In this document: positions 16,795 through 25,517 of the stretch, one piece after another
How positions within the stretch are numbered: the first letter of the stretch is position 1
Layout of the letters: every line of letters begins with the position of its first letter
Source: Streptomyces monashensis
GTDB lineage: Bacteria > Actinomycetota > Actinomycetes > Streptomycetales > Streptomycetaceae
Reading direction: 5' to 3'
Assembly (NCBI RefSeq): GCF_001866665.1
Contig: NZ_MLYO01000100.1
Coordinates: 1 to 64,000, forward strand
Length of the DNA: 64,000 nt
Program-made: the position numbers and the translations under genes
The notes under the pieces: generated by a model
Seen by the model: only the letters and a program-made list of their open reading frames with translations
Database searches by the model: none
Told to the model about the DNA's origin: nothing

Positions 16795-17550
16795 GTGTCG
16801 ACGCCGTTCTATGTCTCACCCCAGCAGGCCATGGCCGACCGGGCCGAGTACGCCCGCAAGGGCATCGCCCGCGGTCGCAGCCTGGTCGTGCTGCAGTATG
16901 CCGACGGCATCGTGTTCGTCGGCGAGAACCCGTCCCGTGCGCTGCACAAGTTCAGCGAGATCTATGACCGGATCGGTTTCGCGGCCGCCGGCAAGTACAA
17001 CGAGTACGAGAACCTCCGCATCGGTGGTGTGCGCTACGCGGACCTGCGCGGTTACACCTATGACCGTGACGACGTCACGGCGCGTGGTCTCGCCAATGTG
17101 TATGCCCAGACGCTGGGCACGATCTTCTCCTCTGCCGCCGAGAAGCCGTACGAGGTGGAGCTGGTCGTCGCCGAGGTGGGGGAGACTCCCGAGGGTGACC
17201 AGATCTACCGGTTGCCGCACGACGGCTCGATCGTGGACGAGCACGGCTCGGTCGCGGTGGGCGGCAACGCCGAGCAGATCAGTACGTACCTGGACCGTGA
17301 GCACCGTGACGGCATGACCCTGGCCGAGGGGCTGAAGCTTGCGGTGCAGGCTCTGTCCCGTGAGCCCAACGGTACGCAGCGGGAGATTCCCGCCGAGCGT
17401 CTGGAGGTCGCGGTGCTGGACCGTACGCGGCCGCAGAAGCGCAAGTTCAAGCGCGTCGTCGGCCGTCAGCTCGCTCGTCTGCTGGAGGCGGACGGTGCGG
17501 CGACCGAGGCGGAGAGCGCCGAGGAGGCCGAGGAGTCGGGCGAGGAGTAG
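16795..17550 (+). CDS. prcA: 20S proteasome alpha subunit
   Basis: This 251-residue subunit forms the outer heptameric rings of the 20S core, which gate entry and dock ARC through its C-terminal tail. The N-terminus [25 protein letters not shown] is the gating H0 helix region; [21 protein letters not shown] and [24 protein letters not shown] follow. There is no catalytic Thr, as expected for the alpha type. The C-terminal tail is Glu/Ala-rich ([10 protein letters not shown]). It starts at GTG 64 bases after prcB and is followed by a strong hairpin that ends this operon segment. Confidence 0.97.
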   Translation: MSTPFYVSPQQAMADRAEYARKGIARGRSLVVLQYADGIVFVGENPSRALHKFSEIYDRIGFAAAGKYNEYENLRIGGVRYADLRGYTYDRDDVTARGLANVYAQTLGTIFSSAAEKPYEVELVVAEVGETPEGDQIYRLPHDGSIVDEHGSVAVGGNAEQISTYLDREHRDGMTLAEGLKLAVQALSREPNGTQREIPAERLEVAVLDRTRPQKRKFKRVVGRQLARLLEADGAATEAESAEEAEESGEE

Positions 17551-17573
17551 CCTGCCGCCTCGTCCTGCTCAGG

Positions 17574-17605
17574 TGTGCCCCGGCCGTTGTCCTGGCCGGG
17601 GCACA
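17574..17605. terminator. Hairpin after prcA, between convergent genes
   Basis: TGTGCCCCGGCC (17574-17585) pairs exactly with GGCCGGGGCACA (17594-17605), followed by TGTGTTTT on the prcA strand. It ends 25 bases before the convergent lacI-type gene and may serve both. Confidence 0.8.
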
Positions 17606-17629
17606 TGTGTTTTCGGTCGTCCGGTCTGC

Positions 17630-18646
17630 TCAGCGGCCCGGTGGCGGCGCCGTGGAGCCCCGGACGACCAGGTGGACCGGGATGTCGCCGCTCTCGGGCA
17701 GGGCGCCTTCCAGGACCGCCAGCAGGGCGCGCATGCCGCGTTCGCCGAACAGCTCGGCGTCCAGTCGTACGGTCGTCAGCTCGGGGTCGATGGCGGTGGC
17801 CAGGGCGAGGTCGTCGAGGCCGGTGACGGAGATGTCGTCCGGGATGCGCAGGCCGAGGCGGCGTATGGCCTTGTAGGCGCCGGCGGCGAGTTTGTCGTCG
17901 TCGCAGACGACCGCCGTGGGGCGTGGGCCGGGTGTGGTGAGCGCGGTCTCGGTGGCGGCCAGGGCGCCTTCGATGGAGATGGGGGCGCGGGCGGTGTGTA
18001 CCTGGGTGCCGGGTACGGCTGCCATGCGTGCGGCCAGCTCCCGTGCGCGCAGTTCGAAGGTCCAGGAGGGCACGTCCGCGGCGAGGTGCAGCACGCGGCG
18101 GTGGCCGAGGCTCAGCAGGTGGTCGGCGACCTGGCGGACCCCGTCGCCGATGTCCAGGTTGACTGTGGCGGCGCCCAGGCTGCCCTCCGGGTCGCTGTCG
18201 AGCATCACGAGGGGTAGCTGGTCGCCGCGGATGGCGGTGAGTGCGTCGGCGGCCATGGAGGAGGCGAGGACGCCGTCCAGGGCGGTTTGCGCGGAGGCGA
18301 AGGGGTCGCGGGCGGGGCCGATGCCTTCGGGGGAGGGGTACAGGACGACGCCGAAGCCGTGCTCGGCTGCGACGCGTGCGGCGCCGGTGTAGACGCCTGC
18401 GAAGAATTCTGTGGTGAGGGCGGGGACGACGAGCAGGACGGTGCGGGTGCGGCCGAGGCGGAGGTTGCGGGCGGCGAGGTTGGGCCGGTAGCCGAGTTCG
18501 CGTGCTGCTTCGCGGACTCGTTGTGCAGTGGTCTCGGACACGCGTCCGCGCCACTTGTCGCCGAGGACGAGGGAGACGGCGGCCTGCGAGACTCCGGCCG
18601 CTTGGGCGACGTCACGGCTGGTCGGTCGCGTGCTGCTGCGTGCCAC
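17630..18646 (-). CDS. LacI-family transcriptional regulator
   Basis: This 338-residue repressor has an N-terminal helix-turn-helix (RPTSRDVAQAAGVSQAAVSLVLGDKW), the hinge region GYRPNLAARNLRLG, and a periplasmic-binding-protein-like ligand domain (VLLVVPALTTEFFAGVYTGA; VCDDDKLAAGAYKAIRRLG; DDISVTGLDDLALAT). The start is GTG with AAGGAG about 10 bases upstream. It is divergent from an MFS transporter gene. Two TACGTA elements 21 bases apart in the shared promoter region are candidate operators. The ligand is unknown, probably a sugar or nucleoside by family analogy. Confidence 0.92.
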   Translation of the reverse strand: MARSSTRPTSRDVAQAAGVSQAAVSLVLGDKWRGRVSETTAQRVREAARELGYRPNLAARNLRLGRTRTVLLVVPALTTEFFAGVYTGAARVAAEHGFGVVLYPSPEGIGPARDPFASAQTALDGVLASSMAADALTAIRGDQLPLVMLDSDPEGSLGAATVNLDIGDGVRQVADHLLSLGHRRVLHLAADVPSWTFELRARELAARMAAVPGTQVHTARAPISIEGALAATETALTTPGPRPTAVVCDDDKLAAGAYKAIRRLGLRIPDDISVTGLDDLALATAIDPELTTVRLDAELFGERGMRALLAVLEGALPESGDIPVHLVVRGSTAPPPGR

Positions 18647-18690
18647 CGTGGTTGCGCTCCTTCACCTGGACGTCCGAACAGCGCACATGG

Positions 18691-18717
18691 TACGTATGAG
18701 GGAGGACGTTATACGTA
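18691..18717. promoter_or_regulatory. Candidate LacI-family operator pair
   Basis: TACGTA occurs at 18691-18696 and 18712-18717, exactly 21 bases apart (two helical turns). The second copy lies inside the near-palindrome GTTATACGTAAC. The site lies between the divergent regulator and transporter genes. Confidence 0.5.
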
Positions 18718-18766
18718 ACACGTGGGGCGGGCGGGGCTCCGCGTGCGAGCTGCTGAGGGGCAGGAC

Positions 18767-20026
18767 ATGGCCACCGGATACCTGGGGATACTCCGGGCGC
18801 GGCACGCGCTGCGGCTGCTCACGGGCACGCTGGTCGGCCGGCTGCCGAACGCGACCGCGGCCATCGCCCTGGTGCTGTTCGTGCGTGCCGAGGGCGGCAC
18901 CTACAGCCTGGCCGGTGCTCTGGCGGCCGTGTACGGCGTCGCCAACGCGGTCGGCCAGCCGGTGCTGGGCCGGCTCGTGGACCTGTTCGGGCAGCCGCGC
19001 GTCCAGCTGCCCGCCGCGGTCCTCGCCGCCGCCTGCATGGCCGTCTTCGCGTTCTGCGGCACCGGTCCGCTGTCTCTCGCCTATGTGTCCGTCGCCGCGG
19101 CGGGCCTGTTCGCGCCGCCTCTGGAGGGCGGCCTGCGTGCCCTGTGGCCGTCCGTGCTGCGCGGCGAGGAGCAGGTGCATACCGCGTACGCCATGGACGC
19201 GATCGCGCAGGAGGTCATGTTCACGGTCGGGCCGCTGCTGGTGACCCTGTGCGCGTCCGTGTGGGACGCGCGCGCCGCTCTGCTCGTGCTGAACGTCCTC
19301 GGTGTCCTCGGCGCGCTCTCGGTGGTCGTCTCGCCGCCCTCGCGCGCGTGGCGTTCGGCCCCGCGCGAGGCCCATTGGCTCGGTGCTCTGCGCTCGGCCG
19401 GCCTGCTCGCCCTGCTCGGCGCCTTCCTGTTCGTCGGCATGGCGCTGGGGTCCATCACGGTCGCGTCCGTGTCGTACGCCGACGGGCACGGCGGTGACGC
19501 GGTCTACGGCTGGATGATGGCCGGGCTGGGGCTGGGCGCGCTGGTCGGGGGCGCGGTCTACGGCGCCCGCCAGTGGTCCGGCGCGCCCGAGCGGCGACTG
19601 CGGTTCCTGGTGGCGCTTCTGGCGGTGTGTTACCTGCCGCTCATGCTGGTGCCGGGCGCGGTGTCCATGGTGCTGCTCTCGGTCGTCTCGGGGGTGTTCC
19701 TCGCGCCCTGTATCGCCTGTGCGTTCATCATCGTCGACCGGCACGCGCCGAGGGGTACCGTCACGGAGGCGTTCTCCTGGCTTGTCACGACGTTCACCGT
19801 GGGTGCCTCGGTCGGTACGGGGCTCGCGGGTCCGGTGGTCCAGGCCGGGGGCACGGTGTGGGGTTTCGCCGTTCCCGGTGTCGCGGGCGCCGTGTCGTTG
19901 CTGGTCCTGCTCGTCACCGGGCGGGTCCTCGCAGCTCCCGCGCGGGGCGCGGTGGTTGCGGCTTCATCGGAAACTGATCCAAATCGTGCTGTCGAACCCC
20001 GTTTCAGCTCGGGGGATCGGGCGTAA
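18767..20026 (+). CDS. Major facilitator superfamily transporter
   Basis: This 419-residue membrane protein has about 12 hydrophobic segments with short Gly/Ala-rich loops. MFS features are the early LTGTLVGRLPNA, the cytoplasmic loop GQPVLGRLVDLFGQPRVQ (motif A-like between TM2 and TM3) and PPLEGGLRALWPSVL. The ATG at 18767 has GAGGGGCAGGA upstream. It is probably controlled by the divergent LacI-type regulator. The substrate is unknown; a drug or sugar efflux role would be a guess. The gene ends 9 bases before pafA, so transcripts may continue into it. Confidence 0.88.
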   Translation: MATGYLGILRARHALRLLTGTLVGRLPNATAAIALVLFVRAEGGTYSLAGALAAVYGVANAVGQPVLGRLVDLFGQPRVQLPAAVLAAACMAVFAFCGTGPLSLAYVSVAAAGLFAPPLEGGLRALWPSVLRGEEQVHTAYAMDAIAQEVMFTVGPLLVTLCASVWDARAALLVLNVLGVLGALSVVVSPPSRAWRSAPREAHWLGALRSAGLLALLGAFLFVGMALGSITVASVSYADGHGGDAVYGWMMAGLGLGALVGGAVYGARQWSGAPERRLRFLVALLAVCYLPLMLVPGAVSMVLLSVVSGVFLAPCIACAFIIVDRHAPRGTVTEAFSWLVTTFTVGASVGTGLAGPVVQAGGTVWGFAVPGVAGAVSLLVLLVTGRVLAAPARGAVVAASSETDPNRAVEPRFSSGDRA

Positions 20027-20029
20027 TGT
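20024..20029 (+). promoter_or_regulatory. Candidate -10 box (TAATGT) directly upstream of pafA
   Basis: TAATGT overlaps the stop codon of the MFS gene and is followed by six bases and the pafA ATG. This fits a leaderless transcript. No Shine-Dalgarno sequence precedes the start. Confidence 0.45.
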
Positions 20030-20035
20030 TCAGTC

Positions 20036-21397
20036 ATGGACCGCCGCATTTTCGGGCTGGAGAACGAGTACGGTGTCACGTGCACGTTCAGGGGACAGCG
20101 CCGCCTGTCGCCTGACGAGGTGGCGCGGTACCTCTTCCGCCGTGTCGTGTCATGGGGCCGCAGCAGCAATGTCTTTCTGCGAAACGGCGCCCGGCTCTAT
20201 CTCGACGTGGGCTCACATCCGGAATACGCGACACCCGAATGTGACAACGTGATCGAACTGGTCACCCACGACAAGGCCGGCGAGCGCATTCTCGAAGGAC
20301 TCCTGGTGGACGCGGAACGACGCCTGCACGAGGAGGGAATCGCAGGCGACGTCTACCTCTTCAAGAACAACACCGACTCGGCGGGCAACTCCTACGGCTG
20401 CCACGAGAACTATCTGGTGGCGCGGCACGGGGAGTTCTCCCGGCTCGCGGACATCCTCATCCCCTTCCTGGTCACCCGGCAGCTGCTGTGCGGCGCGGGC
20501 AAGGTGCTCCAGACGCCGCGCGGCGCCGTGTACTGCGTCAGCCAGCGTGCCGAGCACATCTGGGAGGGCGTCTCCTCGGCCACGACCCGCTCGCGGCCCA
20601 TCATCAACACCCGCGACGAACCCCACGCGGACGCGGAGCGCTACCGCCGGCTGCACGTCATCGTGGGTGACTCGAACATGTCCGAGACGACCATGCTGCT
20701 CAAGGTCGGGGCGACCGATCTGGTGCTGCGCATGATCGAGGCGGGCACCGTGATGCGCGACCTGACCCTGGAGAACCCGATCCGGGCGATCCGCGAGGTC
20801 AGTCACGACATCACCGGCCGCCGCAAGGTGCGGCTGGCCAGCGGCCGGGAGGCCTCCGCGCTGGAGGTGCAGCGCGAGTACTTCGACAAGGCCGTGGACT
20901 TCTGCGACCGCCGCGGCATCCGTACCGGCACGGTCGCCCGGGTGCTGGAGCTGTGGGGCCGCACGCTCGACGCGATCGAGGCCGAGGAACTGGACCGGAT
21001 CGGCACCGAGATCGACTGGGTCATGAAGTACAAGCTCATCGAGCGGTACCGGGCCAAGCACAACATGACCATGTCGCATCCGCGGGTCGCGCAGATAGAC
21101 CTCGCCTACCACGACATCCACCGCCGCCGCGGCCTGTACTACCTGCTGGAGCGCAAGGGCCAAGCGACGCGGGTCTGCGACGACTTGAGGATCTTCGAGG
21201 GCAAGTCGGTTCCTCCGCAGACCACTCGGGCCCGTCTGCGTGGCGACTTCATCCGCCGGGCGCAGGAGCAGCGCCGGGACTTCACGGTCGACTGGGTCCA
21301 TCTGAAGCTCAACGACCAGGCACAACGCACCGTGTTGTGCAAGGACCCGTTCCGTTCGGTGGACGACCGGGTGGAAAAGCTCATCGCCGGAATGTGA
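20036..21397 (+). CDS. pafA: Pup-protein ligase
   Basis: This 453-residue glutamine-synthetase-like ligase phosphorylates the C-terminal Glu of Pup with ATP and joins it to substrate lysines. Key elements are GLENEYGV (7-14), catalytic Asp57 in [67 protein letters not shown], and the C-terminal domain [28 protein letters not shown] that contacts Pup. It lacks the N-terminal insertion that marks Dop. It starts 9 bases after the MFS stop codon and is followed by a strong terminator. Confidence 0.97.
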   Translation: MDRRIFGLENEYGVTCTFRGQRRLSPDEVARYLFRRVVSWGRSSNVFLRNGARLYLDVGSHPEYATPECDNVIELVTHDKAGERILEGLLVDAERRLHEEGIAGDVYLFKNNTDSAGNSYGCHENYLVARHGEFSRLADILIPFLVTRQLLCGAGKVLQTPRGAVYCVSQRAEHIWEGVSSATTRSRPIINTRDEPHADAERYRRLHVIVGDSNMSETTMLLKVGATDLVLRMIEAGTVMRDLTLENPIRAIREVSHDITGRRKVRLASGREASALEVQREYFDKAVDFCDRRGIRTGTVARVLELWGRTLDAIEAEELDRIGTEIDWVMKYKLIERYRAKHNMTMSHPRVAQIDLAYHDIHRRRGLYYLLERKGQATRVCDDLRIFEGKSVPPQTTRARLRGDFIRRAQEQRRDFTVDWVHLKLNDQAQRTVLCKDPFRSVDDRVEKLIAGM

Positions 21398-21448
21398 CGA
21401 AGGATTCCGAGTCGGGCGTTTCCGTACCGCAATGCCGGAACGCCACAC

Positions 21449-21477
21449 GGGCGCCGTACGTTTCCCGTACGGCGCCC
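21449..21477 (+). terminator. Hairpin after pafA
   Basis: GGGCGCCGTACG (21449-21460) pairs exactly with CGTACGGCGCCC (21466-21477) across a 5-base loop, followed by TTCTC. Confidence 0.8.
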
Positions 21478-21539
21478 TTCTCGCGTCGTAGAGTTGCGCG
21501 CACGCCAATCCACAAGATCGACCGATTACGAGGCCTTCC

Positions 21540-22544
21540 GTGCGCCGACGCTCACTCCTCCTCGCCGCCGTCCCCGCGGGACTGGTCACGCTCTCCGCGT
21601 GCGGTGACAACAAGTCCGCCTCCGGCACGACGAGTGCCTCGCCGACGCCCTCGGTGTCCGCGGCACCTCCGCCGAAGATCGTGGCGGGACCGCTGCCGGC
21701 GATCACGGCGGGCACGAAGTTCGGCGAGAAGCCGACGGTCGCCAAGGGCGCGGGTGAGCCGTCGAAGGACCTCGCGGTCAAGACGGTGATCGCGGGCAGT
21801 GGCCGCACGGTCGCCGAGAACGACTTCATCAAGGCGAACTACCTGGGCCAGATCTGGGACACGGCCAAGGTCTTCGACAACTCCTACGACCGCAGGCGCC
21901 CGCTGGTCATGCAGCTCGCGCAGGGCAGCATCATCGACGGCTGGCGGTACGGTCTGACGGGCAAGAAGGTCGGCAGCCGCGTCCAGATCGCCGTCCCGCC
22001 CACGTGGGGCTACGGCACGTCCGGTGAGCCGCAGGCAGGCATCAAGGGCACCGACACCCTGGTGTTCGTCATCGACGTGATCGAGTCGTACAACTCCAAG
22101 AGTTCCGTCACGGGCAAGGCGGTCGCGCAGAGCGACGCGGCCCTGCCGAAGGTGGCCGCCAACACCGACGGCGAGGTCCCGAAGGTCACGGTCCCGAAGA
22201 CCGCCCCGCCGAAGAAGCTCGTGTCGACCTATGTCCTGGAGGGCGACGGCGAGGAGCTGAAGGCCGACCAGACGGTGCTGTGCCAGTTCCAGGGCCTGGT
22301 CTGGGACGGCGGCAAGACGTTCCAGCGGACGTACGGTTCGGGCCGGCTCGCGCAGTTCTCGCTGGAGCGGATGCAGCAGACGGTCAAGGGCCTGGCGCAG
22401 GGCCTGACCGGCAAGAAGGTCGGCAGCCGCGTGCTGATCGTGGTCCCGCCGGAGCTGGGTTACGGCGACACCCCGCCGAGCGGCGGCCCCGTCGGGAAGG
22501 GTGCCACCCTCGTGTTCACGGTGGACGTGCTCGCCGCGATGTAG
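21540..22544 (+). CDS. Exported FKBP-type peptidyl-prolyl isomerase with two FKBP domains (lipoprotein)
   Basis: This 334-residue protein has a lipoprotein signal (RRRSLLLAAVPAGLVTLSAC, Cys21) and a Ser/Thr/Pro linker. Two FKBP-like domains follow, at about residues 78-180 and 230-334. Each contains the family block GLTGKKVGSRV followed by PP(T/E)xGYG, and the domain ends DTLVFVIDV or ATLVFTVDV. The active-site tryptophan of FKBP is represented by GWRYG in the first copy but replaced in the second (VKGLAQG), so the second domain may be inactive or chaperone-like. It starts at GTG. It likely assists folding of exported proteins outside the membrane. Confidence 0.9.
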   Translation: MRRRSLLLAAVPAGLVTLSACGDNKSASGTTSASPTPSVSAAPPPKIVAGPLPAITAGTKFGEKPTVAKGAGEPSKDLAVKTVIAGSGRTVAENDFIKANYLGQIWDTAKVFDNSYDRRRPLVMQLAQGSIIDGWRYGLTGKKVGSRVQIAVPPTWGYGTSGEPQAGIKGTDTLVFVIDVIESYNSKSSVTGKAVAQSDAALPKVAANTDGEVPKVTVPKTAPPKKLVSTYVLEGDGEELKADQTVLCQFQGLVWDGGKTFQRTYGSGRLAQFSLERMQQTVKGLAQGLTGKKVGSRVLIVVPPELGYGDTPPSGGPVGKGATLVFTVDVLAAM

Positions 22545-22628
22545 CTCCGGGCCCCGGTGGCGGGCGGGGGAGCCGCGGGGATGAAAGACTGTCCGTGATT
22601 CGTGTCGTACACAAGCAGGAGCTTTGAC

Positions 22629-23000
22629 GTGAGCATCGAGAAGCCCGAGATCGACTTCCCGGGCGGCGAGCCCCCGAAGGACCTTGAGATCAAGGACATC
22701 TGGGAGGGTGACGGGGCGGAGGCCGTGGCCGGCCAGAACGTCACCGTGCACTACGTGGGCGTCACCTTCGAGACGGGTGAGGAGTTCGACGCCAGCTGGA
22801 ACCGCGGCAAGCCGTTCGCCTTCCCGCTGGGTGCCGGCCGGGTCATCAAGGGCTGGGACCAGGGCGTCCAGGGCATGAAGGTCGGCGGTCGTCGCCAGCT
22901 GACCATCCCCGCCCACCTCGCCTACGGCGACCAGAGCCCGAGCCCGCTCATCCCGGCGGGTTCGACCCTGATCTTCGTGGTCGACCTCCTCGCCGTCTGA
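22629..23000 (+). CDS. FKBP-type peptidyl-prolyl cis-trans isomerase (single domain)
   Basis: This 123-residue cytosolic protein is a compact FKBP12-like isomerase. Conserved features are VTVHYVGVTFETGEEFDASWNRGKPFAFPLGAGRVIKGWDQGVQGMKVGGRR, including the pocket Tyr, Asp, Phe and Trp residues, and IPAHLAYGDQ, ending STLIFVVDLLAV. The GTG at 22629 is chosen because AGGAG is 7 bases upstream. An in-frame ATG nine codons earlier is less likely. It lies 84 bases after the lipoprotein FKBP gene, probably in the same unit, and a hairpin follows. Confidence 0.94.
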   Translation: MSIEKPEIDFPGGEPPKDLEIKDIWEGDGAEAVAGQNVTVHYVGVTFETGEEFDASWNRGKPFAFPLGAGRVIKGWDQGVQGMKVGGRRQLTIPAHLAYGDQSPSPLIPAGSTLIFVVDLLAV

Positions 23001-23017
23001 TCGGATCCGATCGGTCG

Positions 23018-23045
23018 GGGCCCATGCCTGCCCGGGCATGGGCCC
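23018..23045 (+). terminator. Hairpin after the single-domain FKBP gene
   Basis: GGGCCCATGCC (23018-23028) pairs exactly with GGCATGGGCCC (23035-23045). Confidence 0.78.
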
Positions 23046-23119
23046 TCGCTTTTGCCACCGCACCGAGGAGCGGTACGGTCGTCGGTCGGAAGCATGAAAA
23101 GGGGAGGCGAAGGGCGTCG

Positions 23120-24073
23120 ATGGCCATTGCCAAGGCCGAGCGGCTGATGAACCTCGCGCTGTGCCTGCTCGGGGCGCGCCGGCCGCTGAGCAAGCGTGAG
23201 CTGCGGGGGTCCGTCGAGGCCTATCTGGAGGCGGGCTCGGACGACTCCTTCAACCGCATGTTCGAGCGGGACAAGGACGACCTGCGCGAGCTGGGCCTGG
23301 TCATCGACACGGTCGAGAACCTGGACGGCGAGGTGGGCTACCTCGCGCGCCGCGACAGCAACCGCCTGCCGCCCATCACCCTGGACGCCGAGGAGGCCGC
23401 CGCGCTCGGCCTGGCCGCCAAGGTGTGGCAGCAGGCGCGGCTCGCCGGTGCCGCGAGCGGCGCCCTGCAGAAGCTGCGGGCCGCGGGGCTCCCGGAGGAC
23501 GTCGATCCGTACGAGGCGCACGGCGCGCTGGAACCCCGTATCCCGGTGCACGAGGCCGCGTTCGAGCCGCTGATGCTGGCCTGCCGCGACCGCCGTCCGG
23601 TCCTCTTCGAGTACCGCAAGGCCTCCGCCGCCCACCCCGAGCCCCGGCACGTCGAGCCGTGGGCCCTGGAGTGCTGGCGCGGGCACTGGTACCTGGCCGG
23701 CTTCGACCGCGACCGGGGTGCCGAGCGCGTCTTCCGGCTGTCCCGGATCACCGGCCGGGTCCGCTCGCGCGGCACGGGCTTCACCGTGCCCGTGCCGGAC
23801 GTGGTCACCGTGCGCGAGACCGTCGCGAGCTGGGCGGGCGAGATCGCCGACCGCTCGGCGCTGATCCGGCTGCGCGCCGGCTCCGGGTACCCCCTTCGGG
23901 CGAAGGCCACCGAGGTCCGGGAACTCGGCGACGGCTGGGACGAGTTGGAGATTCCGTACGGGCACGGCCTGGACGCCTGGCTGGTGGAGTTCGGGCCGGA
24001 CGTGGTGGTGCTGGAGCCGGCCGAGCTGCGCGCGGACGTCGTGGACCGGCTGCGCGCCGTGGCCAAGGGCTGA
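23120..24073 (+). CDS. pafB: WYL-domain regulator PafB
   Basis: This 317-residue protein is one half of the PafBC heterodimer, which activates the LexA-independent DNA-damage response in actinobacteria. An N-terminal winged helix (about 1-65; KAERLMNLALCLLGARRPLSKRELR) is followed by the WYL domain. The core of that domain is RPVLFEYRKAS, then HVEPWALECWRGHWYLAGFDRDRGAERVFRLSRI, and a WCX C-terminal extension follows. The ATG at 23120 has GAAGGG 5 bases upstream. pafC follows after 14 bases. The gene order pafA-pafB-pafC-tatA-tatC-helY matches mycobacteria apart from FKBP and small genes in between. Confidence 0.93.
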   Translation: MAIAKAERLMNLALCLLGARRPLSKRELRGSVEAYLEAGSDDSFNRMFERDKDDLRELGLVIDTVENLDGEVGYLARRDSNRLPPITLDAEEAAALGLAAKVWQQARLAGAASGALQKLRAAGLPEDVDPYEAHGALEPRIPVHEAAFEPLMLACRDRRPVLFEYRKASAAHPEPRHVEPWALECWRGHWYLAGFDRDRGAERVFRLSRITGRVRSRGTGFTVPVPDVVTVRETVASWAGEIADRSALIRLRAGSGYPLRAKATEVRELGDGWDELEIPYGHGLDAWLVEFGPDVVVLEPAELRADVVDRLRAVAKG

Positions 24074-24087
24074 GGGGGAGCGGAACT

Positions 24088-25068
24088 GTGGCAGGCAAAC
24101 CGGTCAGGCCCGTGAACGCCATCGACCAGACCCGGCGGATGCTGTCCCTGGTCACCTATCTCAGGGAGCGCCCCGGCGCGCGGATCGCGGACGTCGCCCG
24201 CGCCTTCGGCATCACCGAGGACGAGCTGGTCTCCGACCTCGATCTGCTGCCCATGTGCGGCACCAGCTTCCGCGGCGGCGACCTGCTGGACATCGACACC
24301 GACGGCGAGCGCATCTGGTGGCACAACCCGGCGGCGCTCGGCGAGGAGGCCGCGGAGCCGCTGCGGCTCGCCGCCGACGAGGCCACGGCCCTGCTGGTGG
24401 CCGCCCGCGCGGTCGCCACGCTGCCCGGCCTGCGCGAGGGCGACCGCCAGGCCCTGCTGCGGGCCACCGCCAAGGTGGAGGCCGCGGCCGGGGAGACGGC
24501 CGGCGCCAGCTCCCGGCTGTCGGTGACCTTCGAGTCCGAGGGCGGCGTCTTCGCCGACGTCGACCGGGCGATCTCCGAGCGTCGCCGGCTGTGGATCCGC
24601 TACTACTCCCCGGCCCGCGACGAGGTCACCGAGCGCGAGATCGACCCCATCCGCCTGGTCAGCGTCGGCCACACCTATGTCGAGGCCTGGTGCCGCCGCT
24701 CCGAGGCCCGGCGCACCTTCCGGCTCGACCGGGTCGCCGAGATCCGGATCCTGGACGAGCCGTCCGCACCACCCGAGATAGAGCTGCGGGACCTCTCCGA
24801 GGCCCTGGTGCAGCCGGCCGCCGAGGACCCGGAGGTGGTGGTCGAGGTCGGCCCCGGCGGCCGCTGGGTCGCCGAGTACTACCCGCACGACAGCGCCGAT
24901 GAGCTTCCCGACGGCGGGCTGCGTATCACTCTGCGCACCCCCGACCCGGCCTCCCTGCGCCGCCTCGCCCTACGGCTCGGCGCCGACGGCCGGATCGTGT
25001 CTCCGCCGGAACTGGCGGAGAGCGCCCGGAGGGCGGCCGGAGAGGCTTTGGCGGCATACGCGGAGTGA
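24088..25068 (+). CDS. pafC: WYL-domain regulator PafC
   Basis: This 326-residue protein pairs with PafB. The N-terminal winged helix is NAIDQTRRMLSLVTYLRERPGARIADVARAFGITEDELVSDLDLL. The WYL core is RRLWIRYYSPARDEVTEREIDPIRLVSVGHTYVEAWCRRSEARRTFRLDRV, followed by a WCX domain. The start is GTG with GGGGGAG 7 bases upstream, 14 bases after pafB. In mycobacteria PafBC senses single-stranded DNA and drives recA and other repair genes; that role is inferred here from the family and gene order. Confidence 0.93.
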   Translation: MAGKPVRPVNAIDQTRRMLSLVTYLRERPGARIADVARAFGITEDELVSDLDLLPMCGTSFRGGDLLDIDTDGERIWWHNPAALGEEAAEPLRLAADEATALLVAARAVATLPGLREGDRQALLRATAKVEAAAGETAGASSRLSVTFESEGGVFADVDRAISERRRLWIRYYSPARDEVTEREIDPIRLVSVGHTYVEAWCRRSEARRTFRLDRVAEIRILDEPSAPPEIELRDLSEALVQPAAEDPEVVVEVGPGGRWVAEYYPHDSADELPDGGLRITLRTPDPASLRRLALRLGADGRIVSPPELAESARRAAGEALAAYAE

Positions 25069-25077
25069 GCCGGCGCC

Positions 25078-25165
25078 GCTGCGGGGGTGCGGGGCTGTGG
25101 GAGCGATGCGGCTCCGCCGCGGGGGCGCGAGCGGCCCCGACGGCGCGGCAGCCGCGCGGTGCGGC
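25078..25165. repeat. GC-rich intergenic repeat of the Streptomyces type
   Basis: Read on the minus strand, this stretch contains GCGGCGGAGCCGC, then the cagccccgc element and short inverted repeats. It resembles a sequence common between Streptomyces genes. Recognition is from memory of such repeats, not from a second copy in this window. Confidence 0.35.
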
Positions 25166-25213
25166 ACATCACGGCACGACGGCTGGCGAACAACCACAAC
25201 AAGGAGCAGGCCC

Positions 25214-25507
25214 ATGACCGAGTCTCCGGTGACCACTGCTGGTGGCATGACCGTGGCATCCGCCTTCGCCGGGATGCGCAGAGTCGCCCCCGTGATGTTC
25301 AGGGCGGGCTGCCCGGACTGCCGGGGCCGCTTCGAGCTCGCCGCGAGCGCGCTGCGCCTGGCCATCGGCGCCTCCAGCCGTACGACGTTCTACTCCTTCA
25401 CCTGCCCCGACTGCGGCGCCGCCGTCCGCAAACCGGCCGGTGAGCGCATCGTCGAGCTGCTCACGGGAGGCGGGGTCAGGACGCTGCGTCTGCACTCCAC
25501 CGTCTAG
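25214..25507 (+). CDS. Small zinc-ribbon-like protein of unknown function
   Basis: This 97-residue protein has two CPDC motifs (AGCPDCRGRFEL and TCPDCGAAV) about 39 residues apart, a spacing suited to one zinc-binding ribbon. Between them lies a short amphipathic segment with SSRTTFYSFT. The ATG has AAGGAG 7 bases upstream. It lies between pafC and a tiny membrane-protein gene upstream of tatA. No enzymatic function is visible; nucleic-acid or protein binding is possible. Confidence 0.82.
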   Translation: MTESPVTTAGGMTVASAFAGMRRVAPVMFRAGCPDCRGRFELAASALRLAIGASSRTTFYSFTCPDCGAAVRKPAGERIVELLTGGGVRTLRLHSTV

Positions 25508-25510
25508 TCT
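25505..25510 (+). promoter_or_regulatory. Candidate -10 box (TAGTCT) directly upstream of the 64-residue protein
   Basis: TAGTCT overlaps the preceding stop codon and is followed by seven bases and an ATG, again the arrangement of a leaderless transcript. The same hexamer precedes trmI. Confidence 0.42.
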
Positions 25511-25517
25511 CGTCGTC

